64,000 bases of DNA, from the NCBI GenBank assembly GCA_017304675.1, contig JAFKLS010000018.1, positions 620,001-684,000 of the forward strand, in the 5' to 3' direction. Within the stretch, counting starts at the first letter, position 1. The number at the start of each line of letters is the position of its first letter. This DNA is from Sphingobacteriia bacterium (GTDB taxonomy: Bacteria; Bacteroidota; Bacteroidia; Chitinophagales; Chitinophagaceae). This document shows, piece after piece, positions 1 through 8,801 of this stretch. The notes under the pieces were generated by a model. That model was not told the DNA's origin. It saw only the letters and a list, made by a program, of their open reading frames with translations, and did not search any database. The translations under genes and the position numbers were made by a program.

Positions 1-408
1 ATCAAATCCAAAACTGTTTTGAAGTGTAAGATTTTTAAGTGTGATATCATTACCTCGCAAATTCAATGTAGCAACGCCCCAATCATCTGCATGTTCGCAA
101 CGCCATTCATCTCTTGCAATGCTATAAGTTAATACTACTGCATTTTTATCTTCACCTTCTAAAACAATATTGTGTTTCTCAATAAATATTTTCTCGTTGT
201 AAATTCCTTTCTTGATAAAAAGAATTCTTGGCTTTGTAGCGGAGTCCGGTAAACTGTTAATGGCTTGTTGAATGGTTTTAAAATTTCCATTACCACTTGC
301 ATCAACAATTATTTTCTGTGCATCAGAAGAGCAAAAAGCTAAAAGCAAAAAGCTAAAAGCGATTATTTTCTTTATGTTGAAATAATATGTACTGATACTG
401 TTCATCAT
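1..408 (-). CDS. Pectinesterase (CE8), N-terminal part, runs off the left edge
   Basis: Reading leftward from ATG at 408 gives an open frame of about 136 residues that leaves the window without a stop. After a signal peptide (residues 1-31) comes KIIVDASGNGNFKTIQQAIN, the typical start of a CE8 right-handed beta-helix pectinesterase, which removes methyl groups from homogalacturonan. The catalytic motifs would lie beyond the edge. The start overlaps the stop of the PL10 gene as ATGA, so translation is probably coupled. The first 25 residues are almost the same as those of the neighbouring pectate lyase, also at DNA level. It is the second CE8 of the locus (the other is at 5166-6122). Confidence 0.85.
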   Translation of the reverse strand, partial: MMNSISTYYFNIKKIIAFSFLLLAFCSSDAQKIIVDASGNGNFKTIQQAINSLPDSATKPRILFIKKGIYNEKIFIEKHNIVLEGEDKNAVVLTYSIARDEWRCEHADDWGVATLNLRGNDITLKNLTLQNSFGFD

Positions 409-1454
409 TTATTTTTTGCTAACCATTCGGGGTATTCTTTTTCCAGTAAATCTTTCGGCCAAGTGCCATACCAACCATATCCCGTTCTTCTTTCATACTC
501 TATATCTGCAACATTTTTTTTCTTGATGCCATCTCTTCCGCAGAAAAAAGGTTCGTTGTTTTCAATTTCATAAAACCTGGCCCAAACCGTGCTGTTGCTA
601 TCTTTTACCAAAACCCTATCATACCCTTTCGGAAATTTCGCATCGGGTGCATCTACATATTTATACCCAACAATTCTTACTTTATCAAACCAAGCAACAG
701 CACTCTTAATAGCATTTTTAATTTCAGGTGTTGGATTTTGCAATCGCATTAAGAACAGCACAATACCAACACTTTCATTGCCGCTTAAAGAAGGCAACTC
801 GTACGATCTTGCTTTTGCAGGTTCGTAATTCACCTCGTCGTATTGAGCACACCAGGCAGTTAAGTGGCCGTTTACTTTTATTTGTGTTTTAAGGATACAT
901 TCTATTCCTCTTTTCACTGCATCGTCTGCATTAGGAATAAATCTTGCATTGACCAATGCCATTTCATTATTGTGATGAATAATATCGTACAACAAATTCA
1001 TCACATTGATCATGGCATTATCGTTATACGTTATTTCATGGCGATAAGAACTGAGATCCGGATAGAATTGCGGCCAGCCGCCATTCTTATATTGCGCCTT
1101 CAAAACATATTCTACACCGCGTTCTGCAGCCTCTAAATATTTTTTATTATTGGTTGTTTGATATGTTTTTAATAAATATCGAATTTCTTTAGTGGTTGCA
1201 TCGTTATCTATGGTTGCATCATTTCTGTTCGATTCGTCGGCAATTATTGCCTTTTCTAATTCGCTGTATTGCCTGTTGTAAATAATTTTTTCTTCTTTAT
1301 AATGTTTGGGCCAGCCGCCATAATTGCGTTGAAACATAAGCATATTGTCTGCCACCAAATCCTGTGCATCTATCATGCTAAAAGCAAAAAGCAAAGAGCT
1401 AAAAGCAATTATTTTTTTTATGCTGAAATAATATGTGCTGATACTGTTCATCAT
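405..1454 (-). CDS. Pectate lyase, PL10 family, secreted
   Basis: A 349-residue secreted enzyme that cleaves polygalacturonate by beta-elimination. Family motifs are visible: NYGGWP (44-49), ATIDNDAT (80-87), NGGWPQFYP (124-132), TYNDNAM (142-148), AWCAQYD (200-206) and ARSYELPSLSGNES (215-228), all typical of PL10 (Pel-15 type) lyases with an alpha/alpha toroid fold. Residues 1-30 form a signal peptide ending DA-Q. Its ATG directly follows the TAA of the GH105 gene and its own TGA overlaps the next start, so it is an inner gene of a tightly packed pectinase operon. The length fits a single-domain PL10 enzyme without a binding module. Confidence 0.92.
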   Translation of the reverse strand: MMNSISTYYFSIKKIIAFSSLLFAFSMIDAQDLVADNMLMFQRNYGGWPKHYKEEKIIYNRQYSELEKAIIADESNRNDATIDNDATTKEIRYLLKTYQTTNNKKYLEAAERGVEYVLKAQYKNGGWPQFYPDLSSYRHEITYNDNAMINVMNLLYDIIHHNNEMALVNARFIPNADDAVKRGIECILKTQIKVNGHLTAWCAQYDEVNYEPAKARSYELPSLSGNESVGIVLFLMRLQNPTPEIKNAIKSAVAWFDKVRIVGYKYVDAPDAKFPKGYDRVLVKDSNSTVWARFYEIENNEPFFCGRDGIKKKNVADIEYERRTGYGWYGTWPKDLLEKEYPEWLAKNK

Positions 1455-3356
1455 TTATTTCTTTGCATTTTTAATTTGTTCTGCACACCATTTAACGATA
1501 TCTGTTGCGGCTTTAAAATTTTCAAATTCTATAGGAAGTTTCCTTCCGTCAACATATTCATTATATACCCAGGGGTCGCCCACTGCAAACACAACGCCTT
1601 TACCAATTTTGCTCACTGCCATCAATACATCGCCTTTATCGGTATACACTGCTTTTGCATTGCCGGATAATTTCAATGTTGAAATTTCTTTGAGGTAAAT
1701 TTTCTTTGCAGTCTTCAAAACTTCATTCGGCTCTTTGATATACAATGCACCCATTTCGTATTGATTGTTCAACACAGGATTGCGACTGTCTTCATTAAAA
1801 TGTATCCCAAATTTTTCTGCAAGTGTATTAAAGTGTTCAAACTCTGCATTGCCTTTATCGTTGTGCAGTAAAATCAATACACTGCCATTGTTCACCCATT
1901 TATATATTTCATCTGCATCTTTTGGTTGAACATAATTCGGTTTAGGATTATCGGCTACATTGTCTGCATCAACAATAATATAAACATCTGCGTTTTTTAA
2001 ATTGTTTGTTGTTGGCGCATCGTATAAGGTTGATGTTGTAAAACCATGACTGTTAAAAATATTTCCAAACAAACTGAAACCACCGTTATCTTTTTCATCC
2101 CATTTATAATGCCAGCTTTTTTCTATACCACTTGCATCTTTCTTTTTTTCTGAATTGAAATAACTATCCAACACAACTGTTTTTCCTTTTGCAACATTCA
2201 ATGTTGGAAGCATTTCCATTTCGGTGCTTGCCAATAAAAATGCTCCTATTCCTTTCGGATCGTTTACAATAACAGGCTCACTCATATAATAATCGAAACT
2301 GCCATCTCTGTAAGGGTTTCCGCCAAGTCCACTTACTTTCACTGTTCCGTATAAATTGATCTGATTATTTTCTTCTTTGATAAATTTTTTCACAATGCCA
2401 TCATATCCTTTTTTAGCAATGGAAATTTTTTCTGAAGAAATATATCCATTGCGAACTGCTTTTGCAATGGCATATACAAACTGACAAGAAGCTGATGCTT
2501 CTTCGTAATTTTTTTCTTTTGTTGGTTCATCTAAAATATCCAACCACAAACCCGTTTGTTTGTTTTGTGTTTTTTCAACCGCAACAACCAAACGATTTAA
2601 AATATTAATGAGCTCTTTTCTTTTAGGATGTTCCTGCGGAAAATAATCCAATGCATCTACCAATGCATTTGCATACCAACCCATTGCTCTTGCCCAAACA
2701 TGCGGAGATCGTCCGGTTACTTTATCAGCCCATTTTTGTTCTTTGCTTTCATCCCATGCATGGTAGAGCAATCCTGTTTTTTCATCTCTTACATGTTGCT
2801 CCATCCAAATGAATTGATTCGCTATATCGTTGAAAGCAGCAGTATCTTGTATAAGCATTGCACACTCTGCATAAAATGGTTCGCCCATATACAAACCATC
2901 TAACCACATTTGATACGGGTATATTTTTTTGTGCCAGAAGCCGCCCTCTTTTGTTCTAGGCTGATGGTGTAATTGCTCTCTTAATCGTGTTGCCGCTTTC
3001 CAATATTTTTCGTTACCGGTTACTCTGTATAAGGTTAAAAGTGATTTGCCATTGTTTACATTATCAATATTAAATTCATCTTGTTTGTATGTTTTAATAT
3101 TTCCATCCTTATCAACAAAGAAATCAACTTGCTTTTGCATGTAAGCAAAATATTTTGCATCACCGGTTGCATACCAAACATTTTCAAAACCTTTCATAAT
3201 AACGCCCATATCGTAAGTCCACTTTGCAGGTTTATTATCCAATGCAAAAGAGTCTTTCCAAGTATTCATCACCGTTGCGGCCATTTTTTCACTAAGCTTT
3301 TGTGCCGATATATTAATACTTGCAACTGTTCCTATTATGAAAAGGATTTTTTTCAT
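1455..3356 (-). CDS. Unsaturated rhamnogalacturonyl/uronyl hydrolase (GH105) with C-terminal GATase-like domain
   Basis: 633 residues. Residues about 20-385 are a GH88/GH105 (YteR/YesR-like) alpha/alpha-barrel: YPYQMWLDGLYMGEPF (147-161, with the likely catalytic Asp153) and RSPHVWARAMGWYANALVD. This enzyme removes the unsaturated uronic acid left at the non-reducing end by lyases, so it acts after the PL10 enzyme. Residues about 395-633 form a second domain with VLDSYFN, ADVYIIVDAD and VFAVGDPW segments, resembling the DUF4350/GATase-like folds often attached to Bacteroidota carbohydrate enzymes. The role of that domain is unknown. A short signal peptide (1-18, ending ISA-Q) suggests periplasmic location. 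It lies 1 nt after the GH28 gene. Confidence 0.9.
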   Translation of the reverse strand: MKKILFIIGTVASINISAQKLSEKMAATVMNTWKDSFALDNKPAKWTYDMGVIMKGFENVWYATGDAKYFAYMQKQVDFFVDKDGNIKTYKQDEFNIDNVNNGKSLLTLYRVTGNEKYWKAATRLREQLHHQPRTKEGGFWHKKIYPYQMWLDGLYMGEPFYAECAMLIQDTAAFNDIANQFIWMEQHVRDEKTGLLYHAWDESKEQKWADKVTGRSPHVWARAMGWYANALVDALDYFPQEHPKRKELINILNRLVVAVEKTQNKQTGLWLDILDEPTKEKNYEEASASCQFVYAIAKAVRNGYISSEKISIAKKGYDGIVKKFIKEENNQINLYGTVKVSGLGGNPYRDGSFDYYMSEPVIVNDPKGIGAFLLASTEMEMLPTLNVAKGKTVVLDSYFNSEKKKDASGIEKSWHYKWDEKDNGGFSLFGNIFNSHGFTTSTLYDAPTTNNLKNADVYIIVDADNVADNPKPNYVQPKDADEIYKWVNNGSVLILLHNDKGNAEFEHFNTLAEKFGIHFNEDSRNPVLNNQYEMGALYIKEPNEVLKTAKKIYLKEISTLKLSGNAKAVYTDKGDVLMAVSKIGKGVVFAVGDPWVYNEYVDGRKLPIEFENFKAATDIVKWCAEQIKNAKK

Positions 3357-3357
3357 C

Positions 3358-5025
3358 TTACTTCAATTCAATGTTTTTGTCTGTAGCACCTAAACTTGCT
3401 TCAGACTTTTGTTTTGCTTTTGAATAATCTGTGTCACTTAATTTAACGACCCCGTTTCTATCACCTTGCACTTGCAATAACAAAGCAGCATCTTTTGTGT
3501 AATTTATTTTTTGTATTTGAATAGCATCGCTGTTTAAAACATATGCAACAGGGTTTGTGTCTTTGCAGAATACTGTAACATTCTTTAATTGAATATTGCT
3601 TGCTTCCTGAATGTCTATGCCTTTATTTGATTGAATAATGGCATTGTTGATGAAAACATTTTTGATATGCATTTCAGGAATACCTCTTATGAAAAGAGCT
3701 TTCTCGGCACCATTACAAACAATATTGTTGATATAAAAATTCTGGAACTGCGGAGTAGCCTCCGTTACAGGCAATATTTCTACTTTAGGCAGCTCTCTTT
3801 TTTCTCCGGCCAAAGGCACTGGATCTTTGGCCATATAGTACATGTCGAATAAAACTGCTTCACCAATAATATCTTTCATATTAATGTTATCGCAATAAAT
3901 TTTTTCTACAATACCACCCCGGCCACGAGCTGTTTTAAAGCGCAGTCCAATATCTGTTCCAATAAAAGTGCAGTTATATACAAACAAATTATTAGCCCCT
4001 CCGCTCATTTCGCTTCCAATCACAAACCCGCCATGCGCATGGTATACCGTATTGTTTCTGATGATACCGTTCATGGTTGGCAGGCCTCTTTTTCTACCTT
4101 CTTCATCTCTTCCGCTTTTAATGCAAATACCATCGTCGCCTACATCGAAAGTTGAATTTTCTATTATAAAGTTTTTACAACTCTCTATATCAATTCCATC
4201 CCCATTCTGTGCATACCAGGGATTTTTGGCGTATACATTTCTAACGATTAAATCTTCACACATCAAAGGATGCAAATTCCATGCAGGTGAGTTTTGAAAT
4301 GTAATGCCTTCCAATAAAACTTTTTTACATGCGGTAAGCACTACCAGGTTAGGCCGTAGAAAGTCTTTATAGGCTTCTACATCCTGCAGGGTGATACCAT
4401 TTGTTATAACACCCGGATTTTTTGTTTTGCTTCCGAGAAGGCTTTTTTCAGAGGGGTACCATGTTTTTTTATCATCACTTAATACCCCGCCACTATTTGT
4501 TTTGTTCTTCCATTGTGTTTCGGTTAGCTTATCCTTTTTAACCATTCGCCACGCATCGCCATTGCCATCAACAACTCCTGTTCCGGTAATAGCAATATTT
4601 TCTGCCATATAAGCACTGATGGGAGATTGATTTCTATACGCCGGTAACCCTTCCCAATTACCTTGTACCAGGGGATATTGATTAAAATCTGCAGTAAATT
4701 GAAGCAAAGCGTTTTTTGAAATATGAAGATTTACATTGCTTTTTAAAACGATCGGGCCGGTTAGCCAAAAACCGTTTGGTACCAATACCACTCCACCGCC
4801 TTTTTTAGAACAATTTTCTATGGCCGTGTTAATGGCCTTTGTATTTAGTGTAATACCATCTGCAACTGCGCCAAATTTTTCAATATTAAAAGTATCTTTC
4901 TTAAATGAGGTTGTTGTAACAACCGGCAACAATTTCATTTGTTGTTTAAACACCGTTGTTTGTGCCTGTACAACAGGCCCCAGCGCTATTAAAAGTAACG
5001 GTAGTAAGTAGTTATTTTTTTTCAT
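3358..5025 (-). CDS. Polygalacturonase / exo-galacturonidase, GH28
   Basis: 555 residues with a signal peptide (1-22). All four GH28 signatures are present: NGDGID (274-279) carrying the first catalytic Asp, GDD (296-298) followed by ICIKSGRD, AHGGFVIGSE (330-339) and the RFK triad (362-364, in place of RIK). It hydrolyses alpha-1,4-galacturonan. The GFVIGSEMSGG segment and the length are like bacterial exo-acting enzymes, so release of single galacturonic acid from the non-reducing end is likely but inferred. It is the first gene of the GH28-GH105-PL10-CE8 unit. A LacI-type operator lies 79-107 bp upstream of its start. Confidence 0.92.
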   Translation of the reverse strand: MKKNNYLLPLLLIALGPVVQAQTTVFKQQMKLLPVVTTTSFKKDTFNIEKFGAVADGITLNTKAINTAIENCSKKGGGVVLVPNGFWLTGPIVLKSNVNLHISKNALLQFTADFNQYPLVQGNWEGLPAYRNQSPISAYMAENIAITGTGVVDGNGDAWRMVKKDKLTETQWKNKTNSGGVLSDDKKTWYPSEKSLLGSKTKNPGVITNGITLQDVEAYKDFLRPNLVVLTACKKVLLEGITFQNSPAWNLHPLMCEDLIVRNVYAKNPWYAQNGDGIDIESCKNFIIENSTFDVGDDGICIKSGRDEEGRKRGLPTMNGIIRNNTVYHAHGGFVIGSEMSGGANNLFVYNCTFIGTDIGLRFKTARGRGGIVEKIYCDNINMKDIIGEAVLFDMYYMAKDPVPLAGEKRELPKVEILPVTEATPQFQNFYINNIVCNGAEKALFIRGIPEMHIKNVFINNAIIQSNKGIDIQEASNIQLKNVTVFCKDTNPVAYVLNSDAIQIQKINYTKDAALLLQVQGDRNGVVKLSDTDYSKAKQKSEASLGATDKNIELK

Positions 5026-5103
5026 TTGGCAACGATTATTAACCTTCTAAAATGCTATACAATGCTACCTCTATATTTTCTTTTTTCTGTTAGGTTCCGG
5101 CCT

Positions 5104-5132
5104 TTTATTTACGCAAACGATATCGATAACGT
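5104..5132. promoter_or_regulatory. Putative LacI-family operator in front of the GH28 unit
   Basis: A 29-bp stretch beginning TTTATTTACGCAA and ending CGATAACGT matches the site at 12143-12171 in 25 of 29 positions. The core is an imperfect palindrome with the shared pattern ACG-N2-ATCG-N4-CGAT-N2-CGT (one half-site reads AACG here). The central CG pairs are typical of LacI-type operators. It is placed between the CE8 gene and the start of GH28, in a gap of 140 bp, so it probably marks a second regulated promoter inside the locus. Binding by the regulator starting at 12255 is inference. Confidence 0.75.
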
Positions 5133-5165
5133 ATGTTTAAAAATGCAGCGCAGAAAAGGGTTTTA

Positions 5166-6122
5166 CTAATTACCCAATTCAGGTTTCCAATTACCTAAAA
5201 TATTTTCGAGTGTATACTTCTTTACTTCTTCGTCTGTAAGTTGTTTGCTCCATTTTACTCTGGCATTTGCATTTGCACCCGGCCCAACACTTTTATATTC
5301 TGCATAACGGGCGGTAGCTTCGTTTGCAGGGTTTTTCCAGTTATTCCAGCCTTCGGGAATAATATGTTTATCCATCCAGCAATTAATATAAGTAACACTT
5401 GCTGTTGGGCTCCATGGCCTGCCTAAAGAAACTTTATTGATGGATGAATCTGCTGCTGTTAATTTACAATTGAAGAACACAAAACCGAACGGAATAATGC
5501 TGTTAGTTGAAGCTGCTGTAACGTGAGAATTTTTTTTGCTGTGGATATGGCAATTTTGAAACACCGCTGTTGCCGCACCAAAAATAAAATCGGTTGTACC
5601 TTCTATATAACAGTCTTTAAAATATTGTTTCACACCGCTTCCGCTTAAAAACAATACATCCTGAAAGCCAATCATAGCACAATTTTTAAAAGATGCTCTA
5701 TTGCCTTCTACCCTTAGAGCCACTGCCTGCCCGGCGGTAAAGCCTGCATTGTTTTCGAAAGTGATATTTTCTGCGGAAAAATCATCTGCATACACAAAGA
5801 AAGAAGCGCATGTCCAGGTATTCAATGTATCACCATTCGGCAATCTAGTTCCTGCATGATTGTTATAAGTGATGATGGTATTGTTTTTATCTTCTCCAAT
5901 TAAATGAATAAAATTTTTTCTTGCATCAACAATCACTCTTTCTTTGTACACTGCTTTTTTTATAAAAATGGTAACAGGTTTTTCATTGCCTGAAGGAACA
6001 GCATCGAGCGCTTCTTGCACTGTTTTATATTTTCCGCTTCCGTCTGCAGCAACAATGATTTTTTGTTGAGCCATTATATTTTTTGCACTGAGAAAAAATA
6101 ATATCAACAAAAAACGTTTCAT
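5166..6122 (-). CDS. Pectinesterase, CE8, secreted
   Basis: 318 residues, a single-domain pectin methylesterase after an N-terminal signal peptide (1-18). The diagnostic sites are visible: QAVALRVEG (132-140), GFQDVLF with catalytic Asp155, GTTDFIFG with Asp178, and LGRPWSP with Arg235 and Trp237. It removes methyl esters from homogalacturonan so that the GH28 and PL10 enzymes can attack. It is 5 bp from the CE12 gene and probably translated from the susCD-CE12-CE8 transcript. Its complete catalytic set distinguishes it from inactive paralogues. Confidence 0.95.
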   Translation of the reverse strand: MKRFLLILFFLSAKNIMAQQKIIVAADGSGKYKTVQEALDAVPSGNEKPVTIFIKKAVYKERVIVDARKNFIHLIGEDKNNTIITYNNHAGTRLPNGDTLNTWTCASFFVYADDFSAENITFENNAGFTAGQAVALRVEGNRASFKNCAMIGFQDVLFLSGSGVKQYFKDCYIEGTTDFIFGAATAVFQNCHIHSKKNSHVTAASTNSIIPFGFVFFNCKLTAADSSINKVSLGRPWSPTASVTYINCWMDKHIIPEGWNNWKNPANEATARYAEYKSVGPGANANARVKWSKQLTDEEVKKYTLENILGNWKPELGN

Positions 6123-6127
6123 ATTTT

Positions 6128-6880
6128 TTATTTAATGGTTGAACGAACGACTCTATTACTTAGATCGGGGATTTGTTTTTTTATTTCAGTTAAAACAATT
6201 TCCGCAATTTTTCTGGCACCTAATTCGCTGAAGTGTGTATTGTCTTTTCTTCCATTCGGGTAATTTGGGTGTTCCAAAGAATCTAAATGCATGAACAACA
6301 ATTTAGATCTTTCATCGCCCCATTGTTGATAAAATTTTCTGCTCAGTTCATCCAAATCAATCAATAAAACATTTTCTTCTTTCGCTATTTCCCTTACCAA
6401 TGGAGAATATATTTCGTGGGTTTGTTTAATATTTCCGGCATCATCAAAATACCTTCTGGAAACAGGTGTTAACAAAACTGGAATGGCTTTTTTATTCTTT
6501 GCGGTCTGTATAAATAGTTTCAGGTTGTTTTTGTATTCTTCGGGAGTTGTATAGCGATCAAGCTTCTCTTTAGCTTCATCATTATGTCCGAATTGAATAA
6601 ACAAATAATCACCCTGTTTCATATTCTCAGCAACAGGCTGCCATAATTTTTCCGAAATAAAGGTTTTGGTGCTTCTGCCATTCTTTGCTCTATTCTCAAT
6701 GTGTACGGTTGAATCGAAGAAGTAAGCAAATGGCATACCCCAACCTGTTTCCGGATATGCTTTTGTTTCTTTAACAGACATAGTGCTATCACCTATCATC
6801 CAGATCGTAATCTTATTATCAGGCACAATGAAGGCAAACAATAAGCAGCAATACGCAACCTGTAAACCCTTTTTTAACAT
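6128..6880 (-). CDS. Rhamnogalacturonan acetylesterase, CE12 (SGNH hydrolase)
   Basis: 250 residues. The SGNH blocks are present: MIGDSTMS with nucleophile Ser32, AKNGRST (65-71), FGHND with Asn100, and DNTHFSELG with Asp213 and His216. The pattern and size match CE12 enzymes that remove acetyl groups from rhamnogalacturonan I. Residues 1-20 look like a signal or membrane anchor. It lies between susD and a CE8 pectinesterase, which fits deacetylation before depolymerisation. A hairpin with a U-tract separates it from susD (6904-6924), so its expression may be lower than that of susCD. Confidence 0.9.
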   Translation of the reverse strand: MLKKGLQVAYCCLLFAFIVPDNKITIWMIGDSTMSVKETKAYPETGWGMPFAYFFDSTVHIENRAKNGRSTKTFISEKLWQPVAENMKQGDYLFIQFGHNDEAKEKLDRYTTPEEYKNNLKLFIQTAKNKKAIPVLLTPVSRRYFDDAGNIKQTHEIYSPLVREIAKEENVLLIDLDELSRKFYQQWGDERSKLLFMHLDSLEHPNYPNGRKDNTHFSELGARKIAEIVLTEIKKQIPDLSNRVVRSTIK

Positions 6881-6903
6881 AACAATTATTCTTTGAAAAA
6901 ATT

Positions 6904-6924
6904 TCCCCGCTTTCAGGGCGGGGA
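6904..6924 (-). terminator. Hairpin with U-tract between susD and CE12
   Basis: On the minus strand a 7-bp perfect stem (TCCCCGC / GCGGGGA, 7-nt loop) is followed by AATTTTTTC. This has the form of an intrinsic terminator directly after susD. As the enzymes downstream have the same direction and no obvious own promoter, it may work as a partial terminator that keeps susCD transcripts more abundant than the enzyme transcripts. Confidence 0.7.
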
Positions 6925-6949
6925 TTTCAGTATATGCACTTTATAAAAA

Positions 6950-8782
6950 TTAATAATTCGGATTTTGAGTAAGATTGGGGTTGGCATCTCTTGCCGGTTG
7001 TGGTATGGGCAGCAGCTCAGACTTATTAGAAGTAAAGCCTGTGGCAAACCTTCCAAGTGGGGAAGATGTGCCGGTAGCTGTTATGGCCGAACTAACCCAG
7101 GTAACTTTTGTTGTTCCGCTTGGCGTTGATGTTGGCGCCGTTTTATAGAATGAGTTTGACCATGCATTTCCTGTAAGTGTGTTATCGTCTGAAGTACTAT
7201 TTGTTTTAAAATACATGTTTGTTGGCAAGCCTGCATAAATGCCTGTTCCGGCTGCTAATGCTGTTAAAGCAGCTTTAGTGTTGCTAATGGTTTGGGCTAT
7301 CAGGTTCCACCTGATCAGATCGAACTTCCTAATACCTTCTCCCCCCAATTCTAAAGAACGCTCTTTAACAATAGCCTGAAAAAACTGGTCTTTGGTTAAC
7401 CCGCCAGGTAAGTCTATGGTAGATGTTGCAGTAATGCTTTTTCCATACCCTCTTCTGCGAACCATGTTAATAGTATTATAAGCAGCAGCATCTGGCCCGT
7501 TATTGATTTCATTTTCTGCTTCGGCAAACATTAACAGCACATCTGCGTAACGCAATATCTGCCATTTTAAACCCAAATACTGAATTGCATTTGTTGGAGC
7601 AATTGAAGGATTAGTGATCCAATCCCTTCTGTATTTACCATCTACAATTGCTGTAATGGCCTGCCCTGTTTTAGAAATGCCGTCGGCATTTACACTATAT
7701 AAGCAGCAGGTAACATCTCTTCTAAGATCTGTTGAATCGAATAAATAGAAATAAGTAGGTAATATATTAATGCTTTTATTACCGTAGCCGTTTACAGAGG
7801 GGCCATTATAATACCCTAGTTTTGTATCAGCAGTACCGGTACCACCTACAGCACTTACCTGAAACATAAGCTCACCATCAGGATCGGCAGATGCACGCGC
7901 ACAAACCTGATTTTTCCATAAAGCTTTAAAAGATGTATTCAGGTTATGCTGGCCTGAATTGATAATATCGTTGCATTCGTCTCTCGCAATTTGATAATAG
8001 GTGAGGTAATCACTGCTTCTTTCCATCTGGCTGGAGCTATTTCTTAAAGAGTAGCCCCCACGTGTTAGGGCAATTCTTGCACGCAAGCCTTTAACAGAAC
8101 CTTTTGTAATTCTTTCATCCTGCGGATCTCCGATAGCACTTAACTCACCCCTCCATGGTACCAAGGCTGAAGCAGTTTTTAAGTCGGCCAATAACTGGTT
8201 ATACAAAGAATCTCTGTTAATACGGCTTGGGAAAGGGTTTTGTTCTGCTATTGAAGAAGCAGGTTGGAAATTTGCAGGCAGGTCTCCCCAGTTCCTGATT
8301 GCTTCATAATAAAATTGTGCTCTTAAGGTTAACGCCTCTCCGTACATACGCTGCAATTGTTTGGCCTCTGAAGAAGAGCCATTGTACTGGGCCATTTTTG
8401 GGATATTGGCAATGCAAATATTGGCATACTCAATTCCGGTAAACAACTGAGAAAATGGGTTATTTAACTGAGCATTGCCCGATGTTGCCTGGTAGCGTGC
8501 TATATCTCTCCTGTCGTTATCACCGGCTCCTGTAGGACCCTGTGTTTCATCTGTATCTACCGTATAGTACAAACTAACGCGTATGCCATAACCCTGATCT
8601 CCTGTTAACTGGCTGTACACTGCTATAAGTGCCTGGTAGGCGGTAGCCTTACTGCTAAAAACGAAATTGGTGCCGTAAGCCGTAATGGGCTGCTCATCTA
8701 AATAATGCTTACAACCACTTAAGCCAACGGCCGTAGCCAGTATGATAAGGGAAGCGAATTTATAAACAAATACTTTTTTCAT
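6950..8782 (-). CDS. SusD/RagB-family glycan-binding lipoprotein
   Basis: 610 residues with a lipoprotein signal (LSGC, lipidated Cys24), so exported and probably displayed on the outer membrane. The text after the Cys (KHYLDEQP) and the C-terminal segment with ERSLELGGEGIRKFDLIRW are the standard marks of the RagB/SusD family. SusD proteins close over a SusC channel and capture oligosaccharides. Here the substrate is predicted to be pectin fragments from the neighbouring enzymes. It is 19 bp downstream of susC in the same direction. Confidence 0.95.
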   Translation of the reverse strand: MKKVFVYKFASLIILATAVGLSGCKHYLDEQPITAYGTNFVFSSKATAYQALIAVYSQLTGDQGYGIRVSLYYTVDTDETQGPTGAGDNDRRDIARYQATSGNAQLNNPFSQLFTGIEYANICIANIPKMAQYNGSSSEAKQLQRMYGEALTLRAQFYYEAIRNWGDLPANFQPASSIAEQNPFPSRINRDSLYNQLLADLKTASALVPWRGELSAIGDPQDERITKGSVKGLRARIALTRGGYSLRNSSSQMERSSDYLTYYQIARDECNDIINSGQHNLNTSFKALWKNQVCARASADPDGELMFQVSAVGGTGTADTKLGYYNGPSVNGYGNKSINILPTYFYLFDSTDLRRDVTCCLYSVNADGISKTGQAITAIVDGKYRRDWITNPSIAPTNAIQYLGLKWQILRYADVLLMFAEAENEINNGPDAAAYNTINMVRRRGYGKSITATSTIDLPGGLTKDQFFQAIVKERSLELGGEGIRKFDLIRWNLIAQTISNTKAALTALAAGTGIYAGLPTNMYFKTNSTSDDNTLTGNAWSNSFYKTAPTSTPSGTTKVTWVSSAITATGTSSPLGRFATGFTSNKSELLPIPQPARDANPNLTQNPNY

Positions 8783-8801
8783 ATTTACAAGCTTTTAAGT
8801 T

